A DNA stretch of 64,000 bases from Kribbella rubisoli (GCF_004217145.1 NZ_SHKR01000013.1:682001-746000), one strand, 5' to 3'; numbered from the stretch's first letter, positions 41,824-50,559 are shown. Translations and numbers: made by a program. Notes: generated by a model from the letters alone, not told the origin.

Positions 41824-42440
41824 TCCGGGTCCTGGTCGTCGACGACCACGAGATCGTCCGAACCGGCCTGCGGCAACTCCTGGCCGGCACCGATGACCTC
41901 GACCCCGTGGGCGCTGCTGCCGGCGGAGACGAAGGAGTCGCGATGGTCGCGCAGTTGCATCCCGACGTCGTCCTGATGGATCTGTCGATGCCTGGCACCG
42001 ACGGGATTGCGGCCACCGAACGCATCGTCGCGGACAATCCCGGCACCCACGTGCTCGTCCTGACCTCGTTCAGCGATCACGATCGCATCGTCGCCGCCCT
42101 GGACGCAGGCGCCGAGGGTTACCTGCTCAAGAACAGCACCGCCGAGGCGATCCTCGGCGGGATCCGCCAGTTGGTTGCCGGCGGCTCGCCGCTGGACCCG
42201 ATCGCGGCTCGGGAGTTCCTCACCGGCAGACGGCTGCCGCCGAAGGAGATCACCTTCACGAACCGTGAGCAGGAAGTGCTGGAGATGCTCGGGTCAGGCC
42301 TGCCGAACCGGGCGATTGCACAGCGCCTGGGTATCAGCGAACGGACGGTCAAGGCCCATCTGACCAACATCTTTCATCGCCTGGGTGTCACGGATCGAAC
42401 GCAGGCCGCGTTGTGGGCCCAACGGCATTCCGATCACTGA
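41820..42440 (+). CDS. NarL/FixJ-family response regulator
   Basis: A 206-residue cytosolic regulator. The receiver domain has the acidic pair VVDDHE and phospho-acceptor Asp54 (VVLMDLSMPG), Thr/Ser in VLTSFSD and Lys in YLLKNST. The LuxR-type HTH is TNREQEVLEMLGSGLPNRAI, AQRLGISERTVKAHLTNIFH. It is coupled to the upstream kinase by the ATGA overlap. The divergent exporter-peptide-kinase operon is the natural target. A bidirectional hairpin terminator follows immediately. Confidence 0.93.
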   Translation: MIRVLVVDDHEIVRTGLRQLLAGTDDLDPVGAAAGGDEGVAMVAQLHPDVVLMDLSMPGTDGIAATERIVADNPGTHVLVLTSFSDHDRIVAALDAGAEGYLLKNSTAEAILGGIRQLVAGGSPLDPIAAREFLTGRRLPPKEITFTNREQEVLEMLGSGLPNRAIAQRLGISERTVKAHLTNIFHRLGVTDRTQAALWAQRHSDH

Positions 42441-42465
42441 ATCCTGGCCACCGATCCAGGTTCAG
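42437..42465. terminator. Bidirectional hairpin between convergent genes
   Basis: CTGAATCCTGG (42437-42447) pairs with CCAGGTTCAG (42456-42465) over ten base pairs with a single bulged T, around an 8-base loop. It overlaps the stop codons of the response regulator gene on the + strand and the channel gene on the - strand. Confidence 0.55.
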
Positions 42466-43085
42466 TCGCGGGTCCTGAGCTGCTCGAACCCGTAGTACAG
42501 GGCGAGCAGGAACACGATCAGCAGCGTCACCTGGGCAGAGATGAACGAGATCCCGATGCAGGCGCCGTAGATCACCGTGCCCATGGAGTAACGCATCACG
42601 GACCTGCGGGTCTGCGACTTCGTCATCTCGTGCTCGACCAGGTGGTGGCGCAGTACGTACCACCAGATCAGGCTGAACGCGATCGCCGCCAGCGTCAGGT
42701 TCGCGCTGTAGACCGCGGCCGCGACGTTCGCGTTGATCGAATCGTCCTTGAGATGCTCGGCGAACAGACTGGTCGGGAACGGCAGCAGGGTCGCCCACAA
42801 CAGCAGCAACAGGTTGAGGAACATCAGCCCGCGATCCGCGCGCTGGATCTGGCGGAACATCGAGTGGTGGTTGACCCACATGATGCCGAGGATCGCGAAG
42901 CTGGTCAGGTACGCCGCGAACTGCGGCCACTCGTCCAGCAACGCCGGCCACAACCGCTCCCCCTCTTCGAGCTCGGGACTGTGCAGTTCGAGGACGAGAA
43001 GGGTGATCGCGATCGCGAAGACGCCGTCACTGAACGCTTCCAGCCGGTTGGTCTCCGCAAGGTCAGACTGAGTGTTCACGGCCAC
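42462..43085 (-). CDS. TMEM175-family membrane protein (DUF1211), putative K+ channel
   Basis: A 207-residue integral membrane protein. The defining first helix RLEAFSDGVFAIAITLLVLE contains the FSDGxFAIAxT gate motif. Further helices include FAAYLTSFAILGIMWVNHHS, LLLLLWATLLPFPTSLFAEH, ALYSANLTLAAIAFSLIWWY-like segments and a C-terminal YGACIGISFISAQVTLLIVF. Bacterial TMEM175 proteins conduct potassium as tetramers. GTG 43085 is the furthest start; GTG 43079 is an alternative. The gene is convergent with the response regulator, so it is unlikely to be part of that system. Confidence 0.85.
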   Translation of the reverse strand: MAVNTQSDLAETNRLEAFSDGVFAIAITLLVLELHSPELEEGERLWPALLDEWPQFAAYLTSFAILGIMWVNHHSMFRQIQRADRGLMFLNLLLLLWATLLPFPTSLFAEHLKDDSINANVAAAVYSANLTLAAIAFSLIWWYVLRHHLVEHEMTKSQTRRSVMRYSMGTVIYGACIGISFISAQVTLLIVFLLALYYGFEQLRTRD

Positions 43086-43142
43086 ACAGTCTGAACTAGT
43101 ACACCGGTGAATGGGCGGCAGAACTGATCGCCTTGAGCGTAA

Positions 43143-44552
43143 TCAGTCGGTGCCGAATGCATCGAGAGCCCGGATCTTGTTGGTGACGTCGAGGGCGGCG
43201 ACCTTGTAGGCCTCCGAGAGCGTCGGATAGTTCAGGACCGTGTCGACCAGATAGTCGACTGTGCCGCCGCAGCCCATGATCGCCTGGCCGATGTGGACGA
43301 GGTCGGTCGCGTTGGTGCCGAACACGTGTACGCCGAGCAGGGTGCGGTCCTCGGTCGAGACGAGCAGCTTGAGCATCCCGTACGTGTCGCCGAGGATCTG
43401 GCCGCGGGCCAGTTCGCGGTACCGCGAGACGCCGACCTCGTACGGCACCGACGAGCGGGTCAGCTCCTCCTCGGTCGCACCGCAGTACGAGACCTCGGGG
43501 ATCGTGTAGATGCCGATCGGCTGCAGACCGGCCAGCTCCCGGGCCGGTTCGCCGAACGCGTGGTACGCCGCGAGCCTGCCCTGATCCATGCTGTTCGCAG
43601 CGAGCGCCGGGAAACCGATCACGTCGCCGACGGCATAGATGTGCTCGACCGTCGTCCGGTAATGCTCGTCGACCTTGATCCGGCCGCGCGCGTCCGCCTC
43701 GAGCCCGGCTGCCTCCAGGTTGAGCTCGTCGGTGACGCCCTGGCGGCCGGCGGAGTACATCACCATCTCGGCCGGGATCCGCTTGCCGCTGGCCAGCGAG
43801 GTGACCGTCCCGCGGTCGGAGACCTCCACCCGCTCGACCTCCTCGCCGAACCGGAAGGTCACCGCCTGGTCGCGGAGGTGGAACTTGAGCGACTCGACCA
43901 CCTCGGGGTCGCAGAACTCCAGCATCCGGTCGCGCTTCTCGACCACCGTCACCCGGGTCCCGAGCGCGGCGAACATCGACGCGTACTCGATCCCGATCAC
44001 GCCGGCGCCGACCACGACCATCGAGCCCGGCACCTTCTCGAGCTGCAGGATCGCGTCGGAGTCGAGCACGTGCCGGTTGTCGAATTCGATCTGAGGCGGC
44101 CGGGCCGGCCGGGTGCCGGTGGCGATCACGATCTTCTCGGCGGTGACCGTGCTGGTCTCGCCGCGCCCCATCCCGGTCACTTGAACCGTGTTCGGGTCGA
44201 CGAAGCTCGCCGTCCCGTGCAGCAGCTCGACGTGGTTGCGGAGCAGCTGCGACCGGACCACTTCGACCTCGCGGCCGACCACATGCTGCGTCCGGGCCAT
44301 CAGGTCGGCGATGGTGATCTCGGACTTGACCCGGTAGCTGGCGCCGTACAGATCGCGCAGCGCCATCCCGGTCAGGTAGAGCACAGCCTCGCGCAGTGTC
44401 TTGGACGGAATCGTCCCGGTGTTGACGCAGACGCCGCCGAGCATCGAGATCCGCTCGACCACCGCCACCCGCTTACCCAGCTTCGCACCGGCGATCGCGG
44501 CCTTCTGCCCACCAGGGCCGGACCCGATCACCACGAGGTCGTAGTCGTACAT
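43143..44552 (-). CDS. sthA: Soluble NAD(P) transhydrogenase
   Basis: A 469-residue flavoprotein of the dihydrolipoamide-dehydrogenase fold. FAD site: YDLVVIGSGPGGQKAAIAGA. The usual redox-disulfide position reads GGVCVNTGTIPSKTLREAVL, with only one Cys, which fits SthA and excludes a disulfide reductase. The NAD(P) site is SMVVVGAGVIGIEYASMFAA, the second FAD contact IYAVGDVIGFPALA, and the C-terminal interface has ALDVTNKIRALDAF. It balances NADH and NADPH. ATG 44552 has GGGGAG with a 6-base spacer; an upstream extension of 12 codons is discounted. A strong hairpin separates it from the arabinoside operon upstream. Confidence 0.92.
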   Translation of the reverse strand: MYDYDLVVIGSGPGGQKAAIAGAKLGKRVAVVERISMLGGVCVNTGTIPSKTLREAVLYLTGMALRDLYGASYRVKSEITIADLMARTQHVVGREVEVVRSQLLRNHVELLHGTASFVDPNTVQVTGMGRGETSTVTAEKIVIATGTRPARPPQIEFDNRHVLDSDAILQLEKVPGSMVVVGAGVIGIEYASMFAALGTRVTVVEKRDRMLEFCDPEVVESLKFHLRDQAVTFRFGEEVERVEVSDRGTVTSLASGKRIPAEMVMYSAGRQGVTDELNLEAAGLEADARGRIKVDEHYRTTVEHIYAVGDVIGFPALAANSMDQGRLAAYHAFGEPARELAGLQPIGIYTIPEVSYCGATEEELTRSSVPYEVGVSRYRELARGQILGDTYGMLKLLVSTEDRTLLGVHVFGTNATDLVHIGQAIMGCGGTVDYLVDTVLNYPTLSEAYKVAALDVTNKIRALDAFGTD

Positions 44553-44563
44553 CGGATCTCCCC

Positions 44564-44598
44564 ACCAGACTGGGCGCCAACAGGGCACCCAGTCTGGT
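44564..44598 (-). terminator. Strong hairpin between the arabinofuranosidase and sthA genes
   Basis: ACCAGACTGGG (44564-44574) and CCCAGTCTGGT (44588-44598) form a perfect 11-base stem with a 13-base loop, directly after the arabinofuranosidase stop. It probably ends the arabinoside operon and leaves sthA with little upstream space, its own promoter being inside or below this hairpin. Confidence 0.65.
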
Positions 44599-44607
44599 AC
44601 AGCGGGG

Positions 44608-46110
44608 TCAGTCAGTCGACAGTGAAATGGCTGTCCAGCTGATGGCCGGGAGCGTAACGGTCAGTTTGCCGTCGACGAGGGTGGCCGCCTCGAGCTGTTG
44701 CGGGACGACGCGGTCGGGGTCGGTGGCCGAGTTGACGGCCAGGGGGTCCGCGTCGTGCATGATCAGCGCTTCGGCGATGGTCGTGACGCCGCTGCGGCTG
44801 ACGTCGATGGTCACCTCGATCGGGCCTTCGGTCGACCGGTTGACGGCGAAGATCGCGACCTTGCCTTCGTCGTACGTCGCGACCGCGTCGACCGCCGGTA
44901 CGTCGCCGTACTTCTCGGTCGTGGTGAGCGGCGAGTCGGTCTCGACCCGCAGGACCTGACCGGACGCGAGCCGGGAGGTGATCGCGAACGGGTGGAACGT
45001 CGGCTGCCGCCAGGCCGCGCCGCCGGGCTCGGTCATGATCGGGGCGATCACGTTCGCGAGCTGGGCGAGGCAGGCGACCCCGACCCGGTCACTGTGCCGG
45101 AGCAACGAGATCAGCAGGTTGCCGAGGACAACGGCATCGGTGGCGTTGTACTCGTCCTCGATCCGTCGCGGAGCCACCTCCCACTTGTCGTGCGGGCCGT
45201 CGGTACGGCGGGAGCGCTCGCCGTACCAGACGTTCCACTCGTCGAACGAGATGCCGATCTTCTTGCTGCTCTTGAGCTCCGCGCCGACGTGATCGGCGGT
45301 CGCGACGACCGATTCGATGAAGTGGTCCATGTTCACCGCGGACGCCAGGAACGAGGCGGTGTCGCCGTCGTCGTTCCCGTAGTACGCGTGGCAGGAGATG
45401 TACTCGACGAACTCGTACGTCTCCCGCAGTACGTCGCGCTCCCAGGTCCCGAACAGCGGCATCCTCGACGATGACGAGCCGCACGCGACGAGCTCGAGAT
45501 CCGGCTCGACCATCCGCATCACCCGCGCGGTCTCGGCCGCGAGCCGTCCGTACTCCGTCGGCGTCTTGTGACCGACCTGCCACGGCCCGTCCAACTCGTT
45601 GCCCAGGCACCACAGTTTGATGCCGTACGGCGATGCGCCGTGCTGCTCGCGCAGGTCGGACAACGCCGTACCGCCCGGGTGGTTCGAGTACTCGAGCAGG
45701 TCCAGCGCTTCCTGGACACCCCGCGTCCCGAGGTTGAGCGCCATCATCGGCTCGACGCCGGCCTTCACACACCACTTGCTGAACTCGTCGAGACCGAACT
45801 CGTTGGTCTCGATGCTGTGCCAGGCCAGGTCGAGCCGGCGCGGCCGCTCGTCTCGCGGACCGACACCGTCCTCCCAGCGGTAACCGGAGACGAAGTTGCC
45901 GCCGGGATAACGCACCACGGACACGCCGAGCTCACGGGTCAGCTCGAGGACGTCCTTGCGGAAGCCGTCCTCGTCGGCGGTCGCGTGGCCGGGTTCGTAG
46001 ATGCCGGTGTAGACACACCGGCCCATGTGCTCGACGAACGTCCCGAAGGTACGACGGTTCACGGGCGCGATCGTGAACGCAGGGTCGATGGTCAGTTTGG
46101 CAGCGGGCAC
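44608..46110 (-). CDS. Alpha-L-arabinofuranosidase, GH51
   Basis: A 500-residue cytosolic retaining glycosidase. The N-terminus has RTFGTFVEHMGRCVYTGIYE, typical of GH51. Acid/base Glu lies in LWCLGNELDGPWQVG and the nucleophile Glu in GISFDEWNVWYGERS. The C-terminal beta-sandwich (YDEGKVAIFAVNRSTEGPIE) completes the family layout. It removes arabinose from imported arabino-oligosaccharides. GTG 46110 follows AGGAG with a 7-base spacer. It is the last gene of the LacI-controlled importer operon, 24 bases after the MalG-type permease stop. Confidence 0.95.
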   Translation of the reverse strand: MPAAKLTIDPAFTIAPVNRRTFGTFVEHMGRCVYTGIYEPGHATADEDGFRKDVLELTRELGVSVVRYPGGNFVSGYRWEDGVGPRDERPRRLDLAWHSIETNEFGLDEFSKWCVKAGVEPMMALNLGTRGVQEALDLLEYSNHPGGTALSDLREQHGASPYGIKLWCLGNELDGPWQVGHKTPTEYGRLAAETARVMRMVEPDLELVACGSSSSRMPLFGTWERDVLRETYEFVEYISCHAYYGNDDGDTASFLASAVNMDHFIESVVATADHVGAELKSSKKIGISFDEWNVWYGERSRRTDGPHDKWEVAPRRIEDEYNATDAVVLGNLLISLLRHSDRVGVACLAQLANVIAPIMTEPGGAAWRQPTFHPFAITSRLASGQVLRVETDSPLTTTEKYGDVPAVDAVATYDEGKVAIFAVNRSTEGPIEVTIDVSRSGVTTIAEALIMHDADPLAVNSATDPDRVVPQQLEAATLVDGKLTVTLPAISWTAISLSTD

Positions 46111-46134
46111 CAGGTTGCTCCTGTCGTAGGTTGT

Positions 46135-47034
46135 CTAGCCCTTGATCCCCGCGTCTCCGACACCGCGGACGACGTGGCGCTGGAACAAGGCGTAGACGAT
46201 CAGCAGAGGGAGGCCGCCCAGCACGGCGGATGCCATGATCTGGGCATAGCGCAGGCCGTACGAGCCCTGCACGTTGGCCAGGCCGACCGGGATCGTCATC
46301 ATTGACGGGTCGGTGGTCACGATGAAGGGCCAGAGGAAGTTGTTCCAGGCCCCGATGAACGTGAAGATGCCGACGGCAACGAGGATCGGCCGCGACATCG
46401 GCACCATCACGCTCCAGACGATGCGCCACCGGGACGCGCCGTCGACCCGGGCGGCGTCCTCGTAGTCGCGGGAGATGCCGTCGAAGAACTTCTTCAGCAC
46501 GAACACCATCACCGGCGCGACCACCTGCGGAAGCACGATGCCCCAGTAGGTGTCGACCAGGCCGAGGCCGGTCATCTCCTGGAACAGCGGCACGATCAGC
46601 ACCTGCGGCGGCACCAGGATGCCGGCGATGATCAGGCCGAACAGCACCCGCCGGCCCGGGAACGTCGTCCGCGAGAAGCCGTACGCCGCCAGGACGGAGA
46701 CGAACAGCGTCAGAGTGGTCACGAGGATCGAGACGACCGTGCTGTTGACGAACCAGCGGATCAGATCCCCTTGCTCGATCACGCTCCGGTAGGCGTCGCC
46801 GGTCGGTGCCTCTGGCAACCAAGTGATCGGCGCACGGGTGGTCTCAGGCTCCGGTTTCAGTGAGGTGTCGAGAGCCCAGAGCAGGGGAACGAGCCAGAGG
46901 ACCGCCAGGAGCACCGCACCGACGGCGGTCGCGGTTCCGGCGAAGGTCCAGCGTGGTTTGGCCGAGCCGCTGTGGGCCGGCTTGGGCGCGGGCGCGGCCG
47001 GCCGGCGTTCGGTCGGCATCGTCGTGGTCGTCAT
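46135..47034 (-). CDS. Carbohydrate ABC transporter permease, MalG type
   Basis: A 299-residue membrane subunit. The polar N-terminus (MTTTTMPTERRPAAPAPKPA) precedes six helices (TAVGAVLLAVLWLVPLLWAL first). The coupling loop is DYEDAARVDGASRWRIVWSV and the C-terminus is RHVVRGVGDAGIKG, as in MalG relatives. ATG 47034 overlaps the stop of the MalF-type gene. It works with that partner and the following GH51 enzyme in uptake and cleavage of arabinosides. No ATPase gene is in the operon, so a shared MsiK-type ATPase is likely. Confidence 0.92.
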   Translation of the reverse strand: MTTTTMPTERRPAAPAPKPAHSGSAKPRWTFAGTATAVGAVLLAVLWLVPLLWALDTSLKPEPETTRAPITWLPEAPTGDAYRSVIEQGDLIRWFVNSTVVSILVTTLTLFVSVLAAYGFSRTTFPGRRVLFGLIIAGILVPPQVLIVPLFQEMTGLGLVDTYWGIVLPQVVAPVMVFVLKKFFDGISRDYEDAARVDGASRWRIVWSVMVPMSRPILVAVGIFTFIGAWNNFLWPFIVTTDPSMMTIPVGLANVQGSYGLRYAQIMASAVLGGLPLLIVYALFQRHVVRGVGDAGIKG

Positions 47035-47915
47035 GCCGCCGCCTCCCCTCGGCCGGAGAACAGTTTGAACTGGGCGACTGCGACGATCACGATGATCGCG
47101 AAGAACAGGTACGAGATCGCCGACGCGTAGCCGATCCGGTAGCTGGTGAAGCCGGATTCGTAGATGTACTGGATGATCGGCCGGGTCGCGTAGTTCGGCC
47201 CGCCGTTCGTCATCAGGTAGATCTGGTCGAAGATCTTCAACGACGCGACCAACTGCAGTACGACGATCAGCCCGGTGGTCCGGCTCAGCAGCGGCAGCGT
47301 GATCCGGAACAGCTGCTGCCGACCGTTCGCGCCGTCGATCGCGGCCGCCTCGTAGACCTGCGTCGGAATCCCTTGCAGGGCAGCGAGATAGAGCAGGAAG
47401 TTGAACCCGACCGTCCACCAGACGGTCGTGATCACCACTGCGAGCATGGCCCGGTTCTCGGTGTTCAGCCAGTCGATCTCGGCGAATCCGCCGGCTGTCA
47501 GGAGTCCGTTCACCAGGCCGAATCCGGGCTGATAGATCCACACCCAGATCAGCGTCACGACGGTGGCCGGCAGGACGAACGGAGCGAAGTACGAGAAGCG
47601 CAGGAGCCAGCCGAGGAGGCCCTTGCGGTTCGCGAGCAGGGCCATGATCAGGGCGATGATCACCAGCGGCGGCGTACTCATCGCAGTGAAGACGAGCGTG
47701 TTCTTCAGCGACGACCAGACGGCCGGATCGCCGAACAGGTCCCGCCAGTTCTGCAGGCCGAGAAACTCGTGCTTGACGCCGGCCAGGCTCGTGTTGAAGA
47801 AGCTGTTCCAGAAGCCGGACGCGATCGGCCAGAGCATGAACAGTGCGAACAGCAGCAGGAACGGCGCGACGAAGAACAGGCCGCCCCAACGTTGCTTCCA
47901 ATCCGGTCTTTGCAT
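47031..47915 (-). CDS. Carbohydrate ABC transporter permease, MalF type
   Basis: A 294-residue membrane subunit starting MQRPDWKQRWGGLFFVAPFL; the start at ATG 47915 is set by AGGAG with a 7-9 base spacer. The helical core is clear (LVIIALIMALLANRKGLLGW, VLPATVVTLIWVWIYQPGFG). The coupling loop reads VYEAAAIDGANGRQQLFRIT followed by LPLL. The longer in-frame reading upstream runs through the binding-protein gene and is rejected. It is 13 bases from the binding-protein stop and overlaps the MalG-type gene by the ATGA overlap. Confidence 0.92.
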   Translation of the reverse strand: MQRPDWKQRWGGLFFVAPFLLLFALFMLWPIASGFWNSFFNTSLAGVKHEFLGLQNWRDLFGDPAVWSSLKNTLVFTAMSTPPLVIIALIMALLANRKGLLGWLLRFSYFAPFVLPATVVTLIWVWIYQPGFGLVNGLLTAGGFAEIDWLNTENRAMLAVVITTVWWTVGFNFLLYLAALQGIPTQVYEAAAIDGANGRQQLFRITLPLLSRTTGLIVVLQLVASLKIFDQIYLMTNGGPNYATRPIIQYIYESGFTSYRIGYASAISYLFFAIIVIVAVAQFKLFSGRGEAAA

Positions 47916-47928
47916 GGGCGTTCTCCTG

Positions 47929-49218
47929 TCAGACCGGGGACGGGGTGTCGAGGAGCTTCTGAGTGGCAGCCTTGAACTGCGCGAGCGCAGACTTGGGCGT
48001 GGCTTGTCCGGTCGCGATCCCGCTGAAGGCCGCCGCGGACTCGTTCTCCAGCTGTGCTCCGGAGCCGCTGAACCAGGCATCCGGGTCGTAGAACACGTTC
48101 GGGGCAACACTCCGGTATTCCGCCTGCGGCTTGAGATCCAGGTACTCCTGGCTCTTCACCACCGGCTGGTACGCCGGGATGTGGCCGCCGGCAGCCCATT
48201 CGACGCTGTGCTTGAGCATCCAGGCGATGTACTCGATCGTCGCCTTGGTGTCGTCGGCGTTGCGGTGCGCCTGGTGCGGCAACACGAACGTGTGCGAGTC
48301 GCCCTGGAACTTCGGTACGTCGTACACGACCGGGAACGGCGCCATGCTGAACGGCAGCTTCGCGGTCTGGTACGTCGTGACCTCCCACTCGCCGTTGAAG
48401 CTCAGCCCGGCCTCGCCGTTGCTGAACTGGGCGACCAGGGCCGCGTAGTTCGCCGATCGCGGCGTGAGGCCTTCGCTGGCCAGCTTCGCGATCAGGTCAA
48501 GGGCCTCGAGCGCCTTGGCGTCGTCGATTACCAGCTCTTTGCCGTCCGGGCTGAAGAACTCGCCTTCGAGCTGGCCGTAGAGCGTCCACCACAGCCGCCA
48601 CGGGCTGGTTGTGTCGACGGAGACGGCGTACTTGCCGGTCGTCTCCTTGACCGCCCGGAGCATGTCGAGGAACGGGGTGACGCCCATGACCGGCTTGATC
48701 TTGTTGTCCGGCCCGAGCAAACCGGCCTTCTTGCAGATCTCGAGGTTGTAGTAGAGGACGAACGGGTGCTGGTCCAGCGGTACGGCGTACAGCTTGCCGT
48801 CGATGACGCAGCGGTCCCAGGTCGCCGGCAGGAAATCGGACTGCCGTACGCCGGCGTTCTCGAGCAGATCCACCGGGATCGGGTCGAGCATCGTCGTCGG
48901 GCTGAACCCCTTCAACCGGGACATGTGCATGGTCGCGACCTCGGGCGCGCGGCCACCGGCCGCCGACATCGCGAGCTTGGTGTAGAACGGCGGACCCCAG
49001 GCGAGCGTGTGCGCTTGGAACGCGACGTCCGGGTGCTCGGCGACGTACTGGTCGTGGATCTGCAGCAGGCGGGCACCGTCGCCCCCGCCGAACAGGTTCC
49101 ATTCGCGGACTTTGGGCTTCGAGCCGAGGGTGCCGCAGCCGGTCAGCGCGAGCGCGCCGAGCATGCCGCCGAGCACTGCTCGGCGCCGCGGGCGGAAGGG
49201 AGGGGAGTTAGGGAGCAT
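47929..49218 (-). CDS. Sugar ABC transporter substrate-binding lipoprotein
   Basis: A 429-residue extracellular family-1 binding protein. The basic N-terminus RPRRRAVLGGMLGALALTGC is a lipoprotein signal with lipobox LTGC and could be Tat-dependent (RRR). Mature features include VREWNLFGGGDGARLLQIHD, YAVPLDQHPFVLYYNLEICK and FSNGEAGLSFNGEWEV. The adjoining GH51 gene suggests arabino-oligosaccharides as ligand. ATG 49218 follows GGAGGA closely. A tandem operator and promoter lie directly upstream. Confidence 0.92.
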   Translation of the reverse strand: MLPNSPPFRPRRRAVLGGMLGALALTGCGTLGSKPKVREWNLFGGGDGARLLQIHDQYVAEHPDVAFQAHTLAWGPPFYTKLAMSAAGGRAPEVATMHMSRLKGFSPTTMLDPIPVDLLENAGVRQSDFLPATWDRCVIDGKLYAVPLDQHPFVLYYNLEICKKAGLLGPDNKIKPVMGVTPFLDMLRAVKETTGKYAVSVDTTSPWRLWWTLYGQLEGEFFSPDGKELVIDDAKALEALDLIAKLASEGLTPRSANYAALVAQFSNGEAGLSFNGEWEVTTYQTAKLPFSMAPFPVVYDVPKFQGDSHTFVLPHQAHRNADDTKATIEYIAWMLKHSVEWAAGGHIPAYQPVVKSQEYLDLKPQAEYRSVAPNVFYDPDAWFSGSGAQLENESAAAFSGIATGQATPKSALAQFKAATQKLLDTPSPV

Positions 49219-49248
49219 CTGTCCTCCAGGGCGGAGTGGAGCACGGAT

Positions 49249-49306
49249 CTACATCGGTGCACTACATCGGTGTAGAAAGGATGCACGGAGGCTTCCGGAC
49301 CGTCAA
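49249..49306 (-). promoter_or_regulatory. Promoter and tandem operator of the arabinoside operon
   Basis: On the minus strand TTGACG (49306-49301), a 17-base spacer and CATCCT (49283-49278) form a -35/-10 pair just after the LacI stop codon. Immediately downstream the 11-mer CACCGATGTAG occurs twice (49272-49262 and 49259-49249). The first copy belongs to CTACACCGATGTAG, whose CTACA/TGTAG arms are palindromic around the CG-containing centre typical of LacI sites. Repressor bound here would cover the transcription start. Confidence 0.6.
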
Positions 49307-49310
49307 GATC

Positions 49311-50321
49311 TCAGCTCACGCCGAGGGTGGATTCCCGGGTGTGGAGCTCGTAGGGGGCGACGATCTCGTGATGCTCGGACAGGTCGCCCGCCATCCGCTG
49401 GACCAGGAGCTCGACCGCGGTCCGGGCGATGTGGACCCGGCTCGGGTCGACCGTGGTCAGGGCCGGGCTGCTGTAGCTGGCCTCGTCGATGTTGTCGAAG
49501 CCGGCGACCGCCACGTCGTCCGGGATCCGCACGCCGTGCGCGGCGAGGGCACGGATCGCGCCGAGCGCCAACGTGTCGTTGAGGGCGAAGACGGCGTCGA
49601 ACTTCTGTCCGGTCCCGAGCAGCTCCGCCATCGCGTCCGCCCCGCTCGACCGATGCCACTTCCCGCCCGAGACGGCGAGCCCGTCCGGCACGGGAATGCC
49701 GTACTCCGCCAGTGTGTCGGCGTAGGCGCCGTACCGGATGGCCGCGGTGCCGACGCCCTCCAGCGGCCGGACGCCGATCACCGCGATCCGCCGGCGACCC
49801 TGGTCGAGGAGATGCCGGACGACGGCCTTGGTGCCCTCGACGTTGTCGATCATGACGTGGTCGACCGGTCCGTGGAAGATCCGTTCGCCGAGCAGCACCA
49901 TCGGTGTGTGCGTGTGGAGCTGGTCGACGTCCTCGGGGCCGAGGCCGAGCGGGCTGTACAGCAGGCCGTCGACCAGGTGCCCGCGCGGCCGGGCCAGCGC
50001 GGTCAGCTCCCGTTCGCGGTCGGCGCCGGTGGTCTCGATCATCACCGTCAGGCCGTGCTCGCCGGCGGCCGCGATCGCCGCGTCGGCGAGCTCCGCGAAG
50101 TACGGGTTGCTCAGCTCCGGTACGGCGAGGCCGATGACACCGGTCCGCCCGGACTTCAGGTTCCGGGCGGAGATGTTCATCCGGTAGCCGAGGGCATCGA
50201 TCGCCGCGAGCACCTTCGTGCGTGTCTCGGCGCGGATGTACGGATACCCGTTCATCACGTTCGAGACCGTCTTCGGAGACACACCGGCCTCGCGCGCGAC
50301 GTCGCGCATCGTCACCGCCAT
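49311..50321 (-). CDS. LacI-family transcriptional regulator
   Basis: A 336-residue repressor. The N-terminal HTH is VTMRDVAREAGVSPKTVSNV, with hinge ARNLKSGRTGVIGLAVPELS, then a periplasmic-binding-protein-like sensor (NPYFAELADAAIAAAGEHGL, VFALNDTLALGAIRALAAHG, DDVAVAGFDNIDEASYSSPA). ATG 50321 is chosen over the upstream in-frame start because GAGGGA lies 8 bases before it. It presumably binds the tandem CACCGATGTAG sites in front of the binding-protein gene and is released by arabinose or an arabinoside. Confidence 0.92.
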   Translation of the reverse strand: MAVTMRDVAREAGVSPKTVSNVMNGYPYIRAETRTKVLAAIDALGYRMNISARNLKSGRTGVIGLAVPELSNPYFAELADAAIAAAGEHGLTVMIETTGADRERELTALARPRGHLVDGLLYSPLGLGPEDVDQLHTHTPMVLLGERIFHGPVDHVMIDNVEGTKAVVRHLLDQGRRRIAVIGVRPLEGVGTAAIRYGAYADTLAEYGIPVPDGLAVSGGKWHRSSGADAMAELLGTGQKFDAVFALNDTLALGAIRALAAHGVRIPDDVAVAGFDNIDEASYSSPALTTVDPSRVHIARTAVELLVQRMAGDLSEHHEIVAPYELHTRESTLGVS

Positions 50322-50358
50322 GGCATGTCCCTCATGGGCAGCCACGGTAGTGCAGAGC

Positions 50359-50559
50359 TCACTCCTCCGCGGCCGCCTCGTCGTGCGGCGGACGGCGTGG
50401 CGGGTTCGGCTGCGGTCCGGCCGACCGGCTTCCCGGGTGATCGGGGATGTCCGGCTCGTGGTCGTCGTCCAGCTCTACACCCTCCTCCCGCAGCACGTCG
50501 TCCACCGCAGCATCCACTTCGTAACCGGGATTTGGCAGACCGGGCCTGTCGAAACTCAT
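50359..50559 (-). CDS. Small acidic, probably disordered protein
   Basis: A 66-residue product beginning MSFDRPGLPNPGYEVDAAVD, then acidic DDVLREEGVELDDDHEPDIP, and ending in a Pro/Arg/Glu-rich tail. It lacks hydrophobic core residues, so it is likely disordered or partner-dependent. The call rests on the very good ribosome binding site (GGGAGGG, 5-base spacer before ATG 50559) and the absence of a competing gene. No family is recognised. It lies 37 bases upstream of the LacI gene on the same strand and begins next to a long inverted repeat. Confidence 0.6.
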   Translation of the reverse strand: MSFDRPGLPNPGYEVDAAVDDVLREEGVELDDDHEPDIPDHPGSRSAGPQPNPPRRPPHDEAAAEE

